DNA of 64,000 bases from Leifsonia sp. 1010 (GTDB taxonomy: Bacteria; Actinomycetota; Actinomycetes; Actinomycetales; Microbacteriaceae). Under the pieces are notes generated by a model, which saw only the letters and a program-made list of their open reading frames with translations, made no database searches and was not told the DNA's origin. Numbering within the stretch: the first letter of the stretch is position 1; every line of letters starts with the position of its first letter. Position numbers and translations under genes: made by a program. Below, one piece after another: positions 28,852 to 37,140 of this stretch. The stretch spans positions 529,285 through 593,284 of the forward strand of contig NZ_JAVDSL010000002.1 of NCBI RefSeq assembly GCF_031455295.1, given 5' to 3'.

Positions 28852-28924
28852 TCCTCGATAGCTCAATTGGCAGAGCAGCCGGCTGTTAACCGGCAGGTTC
28901 TTGGTTCGAGTCCAAGTCGGGGAG
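28852..28924 (+). tRNA. tRNA-Asn (GTT)
   Basis: A 73-nt cloverleaf. Acceptor TCCTCGA pairs with TCGGGGA (one G-T), the anticodon loop CTGTTAA gives GUU, and the T-loop is TTCGAGT. CCA is not encoded. A TAGAGT -10-like box lies at 28827-28832. A hairpin terminator follows directly. Confidence 0.97.
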
Positions 28925-28931
28925 CGTTGTG

Positions 28932-28966
28932 AAACCCCCGGTCTTCTTCGGAAGGCCGGGGGTTTT
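28932..28966 (+). terminator. Rho-independent terminator after tRNA-Asn
   Basis: AAACCCCCGG (28932-28941) pairs with CCGGGGGTTT (28956-28965), and the stem is extended inwards by CTTC/GAAG. It is followed by T residues (GGTTTTCGTT). Confidence 0.85.
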
Positions 28967-28993
28967 CGTTATGCACCCTTCGAGCCTGCGATG

Positions 28994-29040
28994 TGCGCCA
29001 AATCACGGTTATGGCGCGCGCAGAACGACGATTTGGCGCA
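28994..29040. repeat. TGCGCCAAATC palindrome
   Basis: TGCGCCAAATC (28994-29004) and GATTTGGCGCA (29030-29040) are perfect inverted 11-bp arms. They lie between the tRNA-Asn terminator and the convergent response-regulator stop. The arms match the GATTTGCGCCAAATC family at 10090 and 58472. Confidence 0.8.
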
Positions 29041-29056
29041 AATCTGCGGGCCGCCG

Positions 29057-29719
29057 CTACTGCCAGCCGGGCTGGACGAGGCCGGTCTCGTAGGCCAGGA
29101 CGACGAGGTGGACGCGGTCGCGCGCATCCAGCTTCGTCATGATCCGCGACACGTGGGTCTTCGCGGTGAGCGGGCTGAGGAAGAGCCGTTCGCCGATCTC
29201 GGTGTTGGTCAGACCGTGTGCGACCAGGGTCAGCACCTCGCGTTCGCGGTCGGTGAGATGTTGAAGAGCCGCCGCATCCGGTGCCGGCCGCAGCCCGCCC
29301 GACACACGCTCGATGAGCCGCCGGGTCACGCCCGGGGAGAGCAGTGCGTCGCCGTCGGCCACGACGTGCACGGCGCGGATGAGCTCCACCGGCTCGGTGT
29401 CCTTCACCAGGAAACCGCTGGCGCCGGCGATGATCGCCTGGGCGACGTACTCATCGAGCTCGAACGTCGTCACGATGACGATGCGGGTACCGGCGAGGGC
29501 CGGGTCTGCGACGATCTCACCGGTCGCCCACAGTCCGTCGCCGTCCGGCATCCGGATGTCCATCAGCACGACGTCGGGATGCGTCTCGCGAACGAGATCC
29601 ACCGCCGCGCGCCCGGTTCCGGCCTCACCGACGATCTCGACGTCGTCCTCGGCCTCCAGGAGCGCGCGGAAACCGGCGCGGACCAGGAGCTGGTCGTCGG
29701 CGAGCAGGACCCGGATCAC
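29057..29719 (-). CDS. LuxR/NarL-family response regulator
   Basis: Response regulator of 220 residues. The receiver domain has VLLADDQLLVRAGFRALLEA and phosphoacceptor Asp54 in VVLMDIRMPDGDG. The LuxR helix-turn-helix is LTDREREVLTLVAHGLTNTEIGERLFLS and TAKTHVSRIMTKLDARDRV. The GTG start overlaps the stop of the kinase gene by 4 bp. The target genes are not apparent. Confidence 0.94.
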   Translation of the reverse strand: MIRVLLADDQLLVRAGFRALLEAEDDVEIVGEAGTGRAAVDLVRETHPDVVLMDIRMPDGDGLWATGEIVADPALAGTRIVIVTTFELDEYVAQAIIAGASGFLVKDTEPVELIRAVHVVADGDALLSPGVTRRLIERVSGGLRPAPDAAALQHLTDREREVLTLVAHGLTNTEIGERLFLSPLTAKTHVSRIMTKLDARDRVHLVVLAYETGLVQPGWQ

Positions 29720-30999
29720 GATGCGGCCTCTCTCTGCGCCGACCGCGGTGCCGTGGAGGGGATACGCGCCTCGACGAGGAGCCCTCCGCCGTCGGCGGGG
29801 CGGACGTCGAAGCGGCCGCCGAGCAGCTCGGCGCGCTCGCGCATCCCGACCATGCCCCGTCCGCCCCGTCCGACGCCCGCGGCGGCGGATTGGGCCGACG
29901 TGCGGCCATCTCCACTCGCGGCTGTGGGCAGGCCCCGGCCGTCGTCGCGCACGGTCAGCACGTACCAGCCGTCGATCTCGGTGAGCCGGATCGCGACGCT
30001 GGACGCCTGCGCGTGCCGGCCGATGTTGGTCAGTGACTCCTGGACGATCCGGTACAGCGCCAGCTGCGTCGCGGCGGACGGGGTCGATGTCAGGTCGGTG
30101 TCGTACGTGACGCGCAGGCCGGCCTTCTGGTACGTCTCCACGAGGACCGGGATGCGCGTGAGATCAGGCTCGGGGGAGCGGGCGGCCTGCTCCTCGGTAC
30201 CCCGGAGGAAGCCGAGGACGCCGCGCACCTCCTCGAGCGCCTGGCTGCTGGTGGTCTTGATCGCCTCCAGACTCTCGCGGGCCTTCTCGGGCCGGGAGTC
30301 GAACAGGTGGAGGCCGACGCCGGCCTGGACGCTGATCTGCGAGAGCGAGTGCGCGAGTACGTCGTGCAGTTCGCGGGCGATGCGGAGCCGCTCGGCCTCC
30401 GCTGCGGCCTCCCGTCGCGCCGCGACTTGGCGGGCGACCTCGCGGAACCGCTCACGACGATTGCGCAGCGCCTCGCCGACACCGAGCAGGAGGCAGAGGA
30501 TGAGCGCGATGATCAGGGGCCGCAGCATGGCGGCCGGCTGGCCGCGCAGCAGGTAGGCGGCGACCGGAGCGGCGATCGCGAAGCCGGCGAGCGTCCACCA
30601 GGCCCACACACGCGCTCCGCGGACAACCGCGCTGACGACGGCGAAGGCGAGCGGGACTGCCGAGAACGGCGGTCCCGTGGTCACCGCGATGGCCGGTGCG
30701 CACAGCACGGCGATGGCGACCACAGTGGGGCCGGGATGCCGCGGGGAGGCGAGAAGGACGAACGAGGCCGCGAAGGCGAGCAGCGAGAAGGCGAGGGTCA
30801 GCGGATCGTGCGACGCATCCCGTGCGGCGATGACGATGAAGGGCAGCTGGATGAGGGCGGCGACGATGACCGCGAACCAGCGTGCGCCGCGCGGGCGGCC
30901 GCGCTCCGTCCAGGGCGTGCGCTCCCAGCCGGGCGGTTCGGTCGGAGTGTCTCCGAAGCGCGCGTTCGCTCCCTGATCGGGGGGCGCGTTCCAGGGCAT
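29716..30999 (-). CDS. Sensor histidine kinase, NarL/DesK type
   Basis: Membrane sensor kinase of 427 residues. About five hydrophobic helices lie between residues 40 and 175. The HisKA_3 domain has phosphoacceptor His212 in RLRIARELHDVLAHSLSQIS and an ATP-binding domain with LYRIVQESLTNIGRHAQAS and RDDGRGL. A glycine-rich GVGRGGRGMVGMRERAELLG motif closes it. It forms an overlapping pair with the regulator downstream. The N-terminal ~40 residues are polar and carry no signal peptide. Confidence 0.93.
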   Translation of the reverse strand: MPWNAPPDQGANARFGDTPTEPPGWERTPWTERGRPRGARWFAVIVAALIQLPFIVIAARDASHDPLTLAFSLLAFAASFVLLASPRHPGPTVVAIAVLCAPAIAVTTGPPFSAVPLAFAVVSAVVRGARVWAWWTLAGFAIAAPVAAYLLRGQPAAMLRPLIIALILCLLLGVGEALRNRRERFREVARQVAARREAAAEAERLRIARELHDVLAHSLSQISVQAGVGLHLFDSRPEKARESLEAIKTTSSQALEEVRGVLGFLRGTEEQAARSPEPDLTRIPVLVETYQKAGLRVTYDTDLTSTPSAATQLALYRIVQESLTNIGRHAQASSVAIRLTEIDGWYVLTVRDDGRGLPTAASGDGRTSAQSAAAGVGRGGRGMVGMRERAELLGGRFDVRPADGGGLLVEARIPSTAPRSAQREAAS

Positions 31000-31093
31000 C
31001 TCCTCATGCTAGCCAGGGCACCTGGGCGTCGCGTCCGCCGGCGGGTGTCCGGGATCTACTCCCCGGGGAGTACGCAGACGGCGTGGGGTGAGT

Positions 31094-31294
31094 TCACGGG
31101 TTGTGCTCGGCGTCGAATCCGCCGTCGTCGGGCTGCTGGTCGAACAGGTGCCCGAACGTCGGGCCGCCGAAGGCCGTCAATCCCGCCTCGCGCTCCAGGG
31201 ACTCGCGGTTCTCCGCCTGGTCGTTCTCGTACTCGGTGACCGCGTCATCCGGCTGTTCGTCGTCGGCCTCGTGCCGGCCGTCCTCGTGCTCCAT
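31094..31294 (-). CDS. Small acidic hypothetical protein (66 aa)
   Basis: A 66-residue frame starting MEHEDGRHEADDEQPDD, rich in Asp/Glu/Gln, with a more ordered middle ESLEREAGLTAFGGPTFGHL. The ATG at 31294 was picked because the sequence upstream in this frame lacks protein-like composition. No function is known. It is oriented away from the SHOCT gene and lies upstream of the kinase gene. Confidence 0.55.
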   Translation of the reverse strand: MEHEDGRHEADDEQPDDAVTEYENDQAENRESLEREAGLTAFGGPTFGHLFDQQPDDGGFDAEHNP

Positions 31295-31359
31295 GCGGGC
31301 ATCGTACGACCGCGCGCCGCCCGCGCGACAGTGCGCGCTTCTCGTGCGGGGGCCTCGAG

Positions 31360-31412
31360 ATTCGTGCCGAATGTGCGTTTTGGGCGGCGCTGAGCGCACA
31401 TTCGGCACAAAT
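31360..31412. repeat. ATTCGTGCCGAATGTGCG palindrome in a divergent promoter region
   Basis: Arms at 31360-31377 and 31395-31412 pair with one mismatch, and each contains ATTCG-TGC-CGAAT or a near copy. The motif matches the palindrome at 10178-10230. Here the neighbouring genes diverge, so a terminator role is unlikely. Confidence 0.8.
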
Positions 31413-31532
31413 GTGCTCCCGGGGGAGTAGGGCGGAACGCACCCGAGGGGGGATTCGGCGAGGGGGCCGGGCGTCGAGGCTGAGGGTGTCGGTCCGCGAG
31501 AGGCGCGGACCACTCACGATTGGACACGCATC

Positions 31533-31844
31533 ATGCTCAGCTCACTGGCCACCGTCGTCGCCGCCGCGCCCTGCGCCGTCGCCTACGGCCCGCCGTTCGT
31601 CGGCTGGTGGTGGATCTTCATCCCGATCTTCTGGATCCTCGTCTTCGTCGCCATCTTCGGATTCGCCGGTCGACGCTGGCGCCGTGCTGCCGCTGCGCGC
31701 GGTGGATACGACGGCTGGGGGCCGAACGGCGGCGTCCGCTCCGCAGAGAAGACGCTCGCGCAGCGGTACGCCAACGGCGACATCGACGAGCAGGAGTACC
31801 GGGCGCGCCTGGAGGTGCTGCGGGCAAACCGCGACAGCGCCTGA
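31533..31844 (+). CDS. SHOCT-domain small membrane protein
   Basis: Protein of 103 residues. There is one strong membrane helix (WWWIFIPIFWILVFVAIFGF, about residues 25-45), then a basic and glycine-rich linker. The C-terminal SHOCT module is EKTLAQRYANGDIDEQEYRARLEVL. SHOCT proteins are small and often oligomeric; no enzymatic role is known. It is followed, after a 125-bp gap, by the kinase-like gene. Confidence 0.85.
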   Translation: MLSSLATVVAAAPCAVAYGPPFVGWWWIFIPIFWILVFVAIFGFAGRRWRRAAAARGGYDGWGPNGGVRSAEKTLAQRYANGDIDEQEYRARLEVLRANRDSA

Positions 31845-31969
31845 GCGGTTTCTCCACAGGGCGCCCGGACGCGGAGTCATCCACAGCCGCGTCCGGTCCC
31901 GTCCCCACCGTTGTGCGGCCCGGTAGTGTTGACCGGGCCGCACAGCCATGCGGCGGAAGGAGACGGGAG

Positions 31970-32845
31970 ATGGACGTCATGGTGATCGCGGCCGTCGCGC
32001 TCGGCATCGCCGCGCTCGTCTTCCTGGGCCTCTGGCTGTGGGAGCGCAGCCGCCGCATCCGACTCCGCGATACGCGTCAAGAATCGGAGTGGGACCGCAT
32101 CGACCGCGAGCTCGACCTCGCCGAGCAGGCGGGCCGGTTCCGGATCATCGGCGACCTGGGCGATGTGGCCATCCAATCCGTCTCTCGGCTGGTCACGCAG
32201 GCCGAGGGCGTCCGCTATGCAGCCTCCGCCGACCCCGCAGCGGCCGTCCGGTCCGCCGGTGTGCTCGAAACGTCCGCTCGGGATGCGCTTGCCGACCTCC
32301 GCCGGCTGCAGGCTGTCGCGCGCGAGGCGCAGGACGCCTCCTCGCCCCAGCCCAGCCTCCACTCGGCACGCGACCTCTTCCGGGTCATGCGCGACGCCGG
32401 GCTGGCGGTCACCTTCACGGAGAGCGGGGAGCGCTTCGAGCTGCGACCGGGCGCCGAGCTGGCTGTGTTCCGCATCCTGCAGACGAGTCTCGAGAACGCC
32501 CTCAAGCACGGCGGACCCGGCACGAACGCCGCCGTCGCGTTCGCCTGGACGCCGGAGGGTCTGGCCGTCAGCGTCGAGGACGACGGCATCCGCGCTGCCG
32601 CGCGCCGGCTGGGTCTCGACCGCGAGGGCGTCGACCAGGCCACGGCGTACTCGATCGCGGACGACGTCCGCGCGCTCACCGAGCACTACGAGGGAGCCGG
32701 CATCATCGAGATGCGCGATCGTGCCGCCCTGTTCGGAGGGACGCTCAACGCGCAGACCGTCGCTGGGGTCGGCTTCACCCTGTCAGCGGTGTTCCCCGCC
32801 CTGCGCCATCACAACGGCATCCACGGGGTCGACCTGCGGCGCTGA
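31970..32845 (+). CDS. Histidine-kinase-like protein lacking the phosphoacceptor histidine
   Basis: Protein of 291 residues with one N-terminal membrane helix (about 4-24). The dimerisation region reads RIIGDLGDVAIQSVSRLVTQ, where an active kinase has RIARDMHDVVAHSL; the phosphoacceptor His is Gly64. The following QAEGVRYA matches the QADGARYA of the kinase at position 3, so the two look paralogous. The ATPase-like part keeps LENALKHGG (N box) and VEDDG. The ATG at 31970 has ribosome site AAGGAGACGGGAG. No response regulator is adjacent. It may be a pseudokinase that modulates another kinase. Confidence 0.8.
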   Translation: MDVMVIAAVALGIAALVFLGLWLWERSRRIRLRDTRQESEWDRIDRELDLAEQAGRFRIIGDLGDVAIQSVSRLVTQAEGVRYAASADPAAAVRSAGVLETSARDALADLRRLQAVAREAQDASSPQPSLHSARDLFRVMRDAGLAVTFTESGERFELRPGAELAVFRILQTSLENALKHGGPGTNAAVAFAWTPEGLAVSVEDDGIRAAARRLGLDREGVDQATAYSIADDVRALTEHYEGAGIIEMRDRAALFGGTLNAQTVAGVGFTLSAVFPALRHHNGIHGVDLRR

Positions 32846-32881
32846 CCGCGATCCGCCACACCAGCGGCGGCCTCGGCCGCG

Positions 32882-33448
32882 TCAGTCCTCGAGGTGGTCG
32901 CGTCCGGGCAGCCAGCTCAGCCCAGGCACGCCCCAGCTGTTCTTCCGCTGGGTCTTCAGCGCCGCCTTCCCGAAGGGATGCGTCAGCCGGTCCACGTACA
33001 GCACGCCGTCGAGGTGGTCGTACTCGTGCTGGAAGATGCGTGCGAGCCAGCCCGTGGCGCGCACCTCGTACTCGGCGCCGCCGAGGTCGGTGGCCTGCAG
33101 GATGGCGTGCTCGGCCCGCCGCAGAGGGAACCGCTCGCCGGGGAACGACAGGCACCCCTCCGACTCGGTGTCCTCGTCCAGTTCGCCGACGGGCAGAGGG
33201 CTCAACCACAGCGTCGGGTTGATCGCGACACCGCGGTGCGAGACGCCGTCGTCGTCGGTCCAGCCGTAGACGAACAGGCGGAGCGGCACGCCCACCTGGG
33301 GTGCGGCGAGCCCGACGCCCGGGGCCTCATCCATCGTCTCGAACATGTCGGCGACCAGGGTGCGCAGCTCGTCGTCGATCTCGGCGACGGGGAGGGCGGG
33401 GGAGTGGAGAACGGGGTCACCGGTGATTCGGATGGGGATGACGGCCAT
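32882..33448 (-). CDS. def: Peptide deformylase
   Basis: Metalloenzyme of 188 residues that removes the formyl group from the initiator methionine of new proteins. All three motifs are intact: GVGLAAPQVG (about 44-53), EGCLSFPG with metal ligand Cys99, and QHEYDHLDG with His141, Glu142 and His145. The long loop before the second motif (DEDTESEG) and the C-terminal RKNSWGVPGLSWLPG are typical of actinobacterial enzymes. Confidence 0.95.
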   Translation of the reverse strand: MAVIPIRITGDPVLHSPALPVAEIDDELRTLVADMFETMDEAPGVGLAAPQVGVPLRLFVYGWTDDDGVSHRGVAINPTLWLSPLPVGELDEDTESEGCLSFPGERFPLRRAEHAILQATDLGGAEYEVRATGWLARIFQHEYDHLDGVLYVDRLTHPFGKAALKTQRKNSWGVPGLSWLPGRDHLED

Positions 33449-33476
33449 TCAGCAAGACTATCCGGATCATTCCCGG

Positions 33477-33482
33477 TAGGGT
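33477..33482 (+). promoter_or_regulatory. -10 hexamer TAGGGT for the DMT-type permease
   Basis: TAGGGT lies exactly 7 nt before the GTG at 33490. The spacing supports that GTG as the start of a leaderless mRNA rather than the ATG at 33505. Confidence 0.55.
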
Positions 33483-33489
33483 CGGTGGG

Positions 33490-34455
33490 GTGGGCACGGA
33501 ACTGATGGACGCGTTCGACCTGTCGTATCAGCCCAGCCAGCTCCTGGGCATCCCGGTCGCGCTCGTCGGTGCCTGCTTCCTCTCCGTCGGCGCCCAGCTG
33601 CAGCACCACGGCGTGGCCAAGGTCGAGGCGACAGCGGGCCACGCGGACGGCGGACTCAGCGGCCGCCAGATGGGTCGCCTGCTCGCGCGGCCGTCCTGGG
33701 TGATCGGGACACTGCTCCTCGGTCTCGCCATCGTCTTCCAGCTGGTCAGCCTGAAGCTGTCGCCGATCATCCTGGTGCAGCCGCTCGGTGTGGTCGGTCT
33801 CGTGATCACGAGCATCCTCAACGCGCGGGTCAGCGGGGTGAAGCTCAACCATCAATCCGTGATCGCGGTCACCCTCTGCGTCAGCGGCGTCGGCGCATTC
33901 GTACTGCTGGCCGCCGTGTTCGCTCGGGATCTGCCGGTCACCAGCCGGGCGCTGATCGTCATCCTGATCATCCTCGCGGTCGTGCTGATCGCGTTCGGCA
34001 CGCTGTTCTGGTTCCTGCGTCACAAGTTCAAGGCGATCATCTACATCGTCGGCGCGGGTGTGCTCTACGGCTTCGTCGCCACCCTCGCCAAGGTCGCCAT
34101 CGACCGCATCTCGAATCAGGAGTGGGACTGGCTGCTCGTCGCCTGCATCGTCGCGTTGCTGCTCGCCGCCGTGCTCGGCGCCTACTTCGTGCAGAACGCC
34201 TACTCGTCCGGCCCGCCGGACCTGGTCATCGCCGGCCTCACGGTCATCGACCCGCTGGTCGCCGTCACGATCGGGATCCTGGTGCTGAACGAGGCGGCCG
34301 GGGCTCCCTGGTGGGCCATGGTCGGGTTCGCGCTGACGGGCGCCGTCGCCATCCTCGGCGTGTTCCAGCTGGCGAAGTACCATCCGCAGAGCGCGTCGGA
34401 CGCGCCGGTAGCTGACCGCATTGCCGACGCCGCGGAGGAAAGCCGCTTAGACTAG
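33490..34455 (+). CDS. DMT-superfamily (EamA/NIPA-like) transporter
   Basis: Inner-membrane protein of 321 residues with nine or ten helices in two half-repeats, the drug/metabolite transporter layout. The first half has LGIPVALVGACFLSVGAQLQ and PIILVQPLGVVGLVITSI; the second has YIVGAGVLYGFVATLAKVAI and VIDPLVAVTIGILVLNEAAG. The substrate is unknown; relatives include Mg2+ transporters of the NIPA type and many exporters of unknown function. The start choice rests on the leaderless promoter. Confidence 0.85.
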   Translation: MGTELMDAFDLSYQPSQLLGIPVALVGACFLSVGAQLQHHGVAKVEATAGHADGGLSGRQMGRLLARPSWVIGTLLLGLAIVFQLVSLKLSPIILVQPLGVVGLVITSILNARVSGVKLNHQSVIAVTLCVSGVGAFVLLAAVFARDLPVTSRALIVILIILAVVLIAFGTLFWFLRHKFKAIIYIVGAGVLYGFVATLAKVAIDRISNQEWDWLLVACIVALLLAAVLGAYFVQNAYSSGPPDLVIAGLTVIDPLVAVTIGILVLNEAAGAPWWAMVGFALTGAVAILGVFQLAKYHPQSASDAPVADRIADAAEESRLD

Positions 34456-34548
34456 GCCGTTGAACGACCGGGCGCGACCACCCGCCCGGGCCGCGAACGC
34501 CGTCGCCGGATTCGCCATCCGAAGCCCACGACCGAGGGAACGAACCAC

Positions 34549-35802
34549 GTGCCTGACTCGAGCGGACCGCATCCCACCCCTGCCGCCCCGGCTGAGAAGA
34601 AGCCGCTGACCATCGTGATGGGCTGCGACACCTTCGCCCCCGACGTCAACGGCGCGGCACGTTTCGCCGAGCGCCTCGCCGCCGGCCTCGTCGAGCACGG
34701 CCACGACGTGCACATCGTCGCGCCGGCCGCGAGCCGCAAGCACGGCACCTGGATCGAGGAGCACGAGGGCCAGAAGATGACGGCCCACCGGCTCCGCAGC
34801 TGGCGCTGGTACCCGCACGACTGGCTGCGATTCGCCCTCCCGTGGATGAGCAAGGCGAACGCGCGCCGCGTCCTCGACGAGGTGAAGCCGGATGTCGTGC
34901 ACTTCCAGTCGCACATCGTGGTCGGCCGCGGTCTCGCCGCGGAGGCCGAGAAGCGCGGGATCCGCATCGTCGCGACGAACCATGTCATGGCGGACAACAT
35001 CGTCGAGTTCACGCTGCTGCCGAAGTTTCTGCGCAAGACGTTCGTCAGGCTCGCCTGGGCGGACGCCCGCAAGAGCTTCGACCGCGCAGAGTCGGTCACG
35101 ACGCCCACCCGCAAGGCGGCCGAGTTCCTCGAGGCGTCCACCGGCCTCCGTGGCGTCCACGCGGTGTCGTGCGGCATCGACGCCCACAACTACACCCCCG
35201 ACTTCACCCCGCGCAGCGGTAACCGCATCCTGTTCGTCGGCCGGGTCACCGGCGAGAAGCACATCGACGTGCTGCTCAACGCGGTCAAGCTACTGCCCGA
35301 GGACCTGGACGCGCGCCTGCAGATCGTCGGCGGCGGCGATCAGCTCAAGAACCTGCAGTCGATGGCCGAGACGCTCGGCATCGCCGACCGCGTCGAGTTC
35401 CTCGGCTACGTGAGCGACGAGGAGCTGCGTCACGCGTACACGCGGGCGACGGTCTTCGCCATGCCGTCCATCGCCGAGCTGCAGTCGATCGCGACCATGG
35501 AGGCCATGGCCTCCGCCCTTCCGGTCGTCGCCGCCGACGCCATGGCCCTCCCGCACCTGGTGCACGAGGGTGAGAACGGGCACCTGTTCCGTCCGGGCGA
35601 TGCGCAGGACCTCGCGGACAAGCTGGAGAGCGTGCTGCGGCTGCCGCAGGAGGAGCTGGATGTGCTCAAGCGCGCGTCCCTCCGCATCGTTGCCGCGCAC
35701 GACATCCAGACCACGATCAGCACCTTCGAAAGCCTGTATCGTGGGGAGCCGGTGGCCGAGCCGGTGACGGACGCGGCCCCCAGCGTGCCCGCTCCCGAGT
35801 GA
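34549..35802 (+). CDS. Glycosyltransferase family 4 protein
   Basis: GT-B type glycosyltransferase of 417 residues. The N-terminal acceptor domain begins MGCDTFAPDVNGAARFAERLAAGLVEHGHDVHIV. The donor-binding half has NRILFVGRVTGEKHIDVLLNA and the EX7E-type stretch AMPSIAELQSIATMEAMASALPVVAAD. Relatives make phosphatidylinositol mannosides and other glycolipids; the acceptor here is not known. GTG at 34549 follows GAGGGAACGAACCAC. A TAGACT box lies about 95 bp upstream (34447). Confidence 0.9.
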   Translation: MPDSSGPHPTPAAPAEKKPLTIVMGCDTFAPDVNGAARFAERLAAGLVEHGHDVHIVAPAASRKHGTWIEEHEGQKMTAHRLRSWRWYPHDWLRFALPWMSKANARRVLDEVKPDVVHFQSHIVVGRGLAAEAEKRGIRIVATNHVMADNIVEFTLLPKFLRKTFVRLAWADARKSFDRAESVTTPTRKAAEFLEASTGLRGVHAVSCGIDAHNYTPDFTPRSGNRILFVGRVTGEKHIDVLLNAVKLLPEDLDARLQIVGGGDQLKNLQSMAETLGIADRVEFLGYVSDEELRHAYTRATVFAMPSIAELQSIATMEAMASALPVVAADAMALPHLVHEGENGHLFRPGDAQDLADKLESVLRLPQEELDVLKRASLRIVAAHDIQTTISTFESLYRGEPVAEPVTDAAPSVPAPE

Positions 35803-35821
35803 CCGGAGCCGGCGCACGATC

Positions 35822-35895
35822 GGGGCGGTAGCTCAGCTGGTCAGAGCAGGGAACTCATAATTCCTCGGTCACGGGTTCAAGTCCCGTCCGCCCTA
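35822..35895 (+). tRNA. tRNA-Met (CAT), elongator type
   Basis: A 74-nt cloverleaf. Acceptor GGGGCGG pairs with CCGCCCT, the D-loop is AGCTGGTCAGA, the anticodon loop ACTCATAA carries CAU, and the T-loop is TTCAAGT. The body resembles actinobacterial elongator tRNA-Met. A tRNA-Ile with modified CAU is less likely but cannot be ruled out by eye. Confidence 0.92.
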
Positions 35896-36165
35896 CTTCG
35901 TTGAGAGCGCGGAACGCGCCTGACTGGGTCGCAAACCAGCGGCAGACTGAATGAGGTCAGAAATACAAGTCCGGGGACTCCCAACGCTTCCAATGTCTCC
36001 GGAACTGGTTTCCACCACGGCTGGCTCTATATCCTCGCTCCCGGATGCGGCGTTCTTCCACTCAACGTCGATCTTCGGACGTGCCGTAGCGAGCCACGCC
36101 AACACCGCACCCTCGATGATGGCCAGGACTGCGAAGCCCGTTGTGACGATCCCATCTACTGTCAT
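35893..36165 (-). CDS. Small hypothetical membrane protein, possibly truncated
   Basis: A 90-codon frame with a credible N-terminus, MTVDGIVTTGFAVLAIIEGA, forming one membrane helix, followed by ATARPKIDVEWKNAASGSED. The last ~25 residues (PSQARSALSTK) look like chance sequence, and the stop overlaps the 3' end of tRNA-Met. The gene may be a remnant cut by insertion beside the tRNA. Its base composition is lower in GC than that of its neighbours. Confidence 0.45.
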   Translation of the reverse strand: MTVDGIVTTGFAVLAIIEGAVLAWLATARPKIDVEWKNAASGSEDIEPAVVETSSGDIGSVGSPRTCISDLIQSAAGLRPSQARSALSTK

Positions 36166-36287
36166 GACCGAAGGCTAGAACCATACGGCGGCTGGAGGTG
36201 CGATCAGTTCGCGCCAACGGCAGAGCACGCGCCCAGCATGCCCGGCGCACCTCTCGATACGTTCCGTCGCGTCATGATCGCGATGTG

Positions 36288-36320
36288 CCCCCGTCTTCAT
36301 TGGTAACGGGGGAATCCCCC
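36288..36320 (+). promoter_or_regulatory. Two mutually exclusive C5/G5 hairpins upstream of a secreted protein
   Basis: CCCCCG (36288-36293) can pair with CGGGGG (36307-36312), and the same G-run can pair with CCCCC at 36316-36320. Only one fold can exist at a time. The site lies 90 bp before the GTG at 36409. A regulatory role is inference. Confidence 0.35.
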
Positions 36321-36408
36321 GCACGGTCGCGAACCGCGCCGCCCCTTCCGCATGCGGGTGAGGGACACAAAGGTTCGCGCGTTCGACGGAGAACGAAAGG
36401 TGATTTCT

Positions 36409-37140
36409 GTGCGGAAATCTCAGGCAGTGAAACCACTTGCCGCGGTCAGGCTGACGTGTGCTGTCGTGGCGTGCTCGGCCATTGTCGTCAGCCTCCTGGG
36501 CGCCGCGCCGGCATCAGCGCATATCGGACCCGACGACCCGCTTGCGGCGGTGCTGGAAGCCACGCCGGAGACGGCCAGCAATGCCGCAGAAATTCCGACG
36601 CGCGCCTCGGGAGAAGACGCGATCGATGCAAGCGTGGCCGGCGTTGATGTGGCTCTCCCGGTCGAGGCTTTGGACGGGATCACTCTCGGCACGGAAGCAG
36701 AGTCGCTTTCGATCAGTCTTCCGTTCGCGGAGTCCGCCGATCCGGCATTGGTGGAGAAGAGCGGCATCGTGTCCTACGACAACAACAACGGTTCGACCTC
36801 TGTCTCGATAGTCACTAACGACGGCGTAGTGCAGATCAACACCGTCATCGCGCAGCCATCCGCACCGACCCGCTATGAGTACGAGCTGACCATCCCGGAC
36901 GGCGGTCAAATCGTTACCGCGAACAGCGGTCTGGTGGTCGTCAATGCTGACGGCGGTCCGGTAGCGCACGTGACTCCGCCGTGGGCGAAGGATGCAAATG
37001 GGAACCCCGTGCCCACTCGCTATGAGTTGAACGGGAACACGTTGGTTCAGATTGTCGACTTCACGGCGGACACCGGGCGTTGCATCCAGCTCAACATTCC
37101 GCACGCAGGACCGGGGCTCATCTATGACGTCAAATGCTGA
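36409..37140 (+). CDS. Secreted hypothetical protein
   Basis: Protein of 243 residues with a Sec signal peptide (basic start VRKSQAVKPLAAVRL, hydrophobic core, cleavage after APASA). The mature part has the pattern GGPVAHVTPPWAKDANGNPV and PTRYELNGNTLVQIVDF, which I recall from several uncharacterised secreted actinobacterial proteins. It ends in a Cys (DVKC); a second Cys lies near GRCIQ. The GTG at 36409 follows GAAAGGTG at good spacing; an ATG 57 nt upstream lacks one. The next small membrane-protein gene overlaps its end by 17 bp. The GC content is visibly lower than in the flanks. Confidence 0.75.
   Translation: MRKSQAVKPLAAVRLTCAVVACSAIVVSLLGAAPASAHIGPDDPLAAVLEATPETASNAAEIPTRASGEDAIDASVAGVDVALPVEALDGITLGTEAESLSISLPFAESADPALVEKSGIVSYDNNNGSTSVSIVTNDGVVQINTVIAQPSAPTRYEYELTIPDGGQIVTANSGLVVVNADGGPVAHVTPPWAKDANGNPVPTRYELNGNTLVQIVDFTADTGRCIQLNIPHAGPGLIYDVKC

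Noticed and set aside
29056..30556. Plus-strand frame through the second two-component system
   Set aside because: Antisense to the response regulator and kinase, both of which have intact catalytic motifs.
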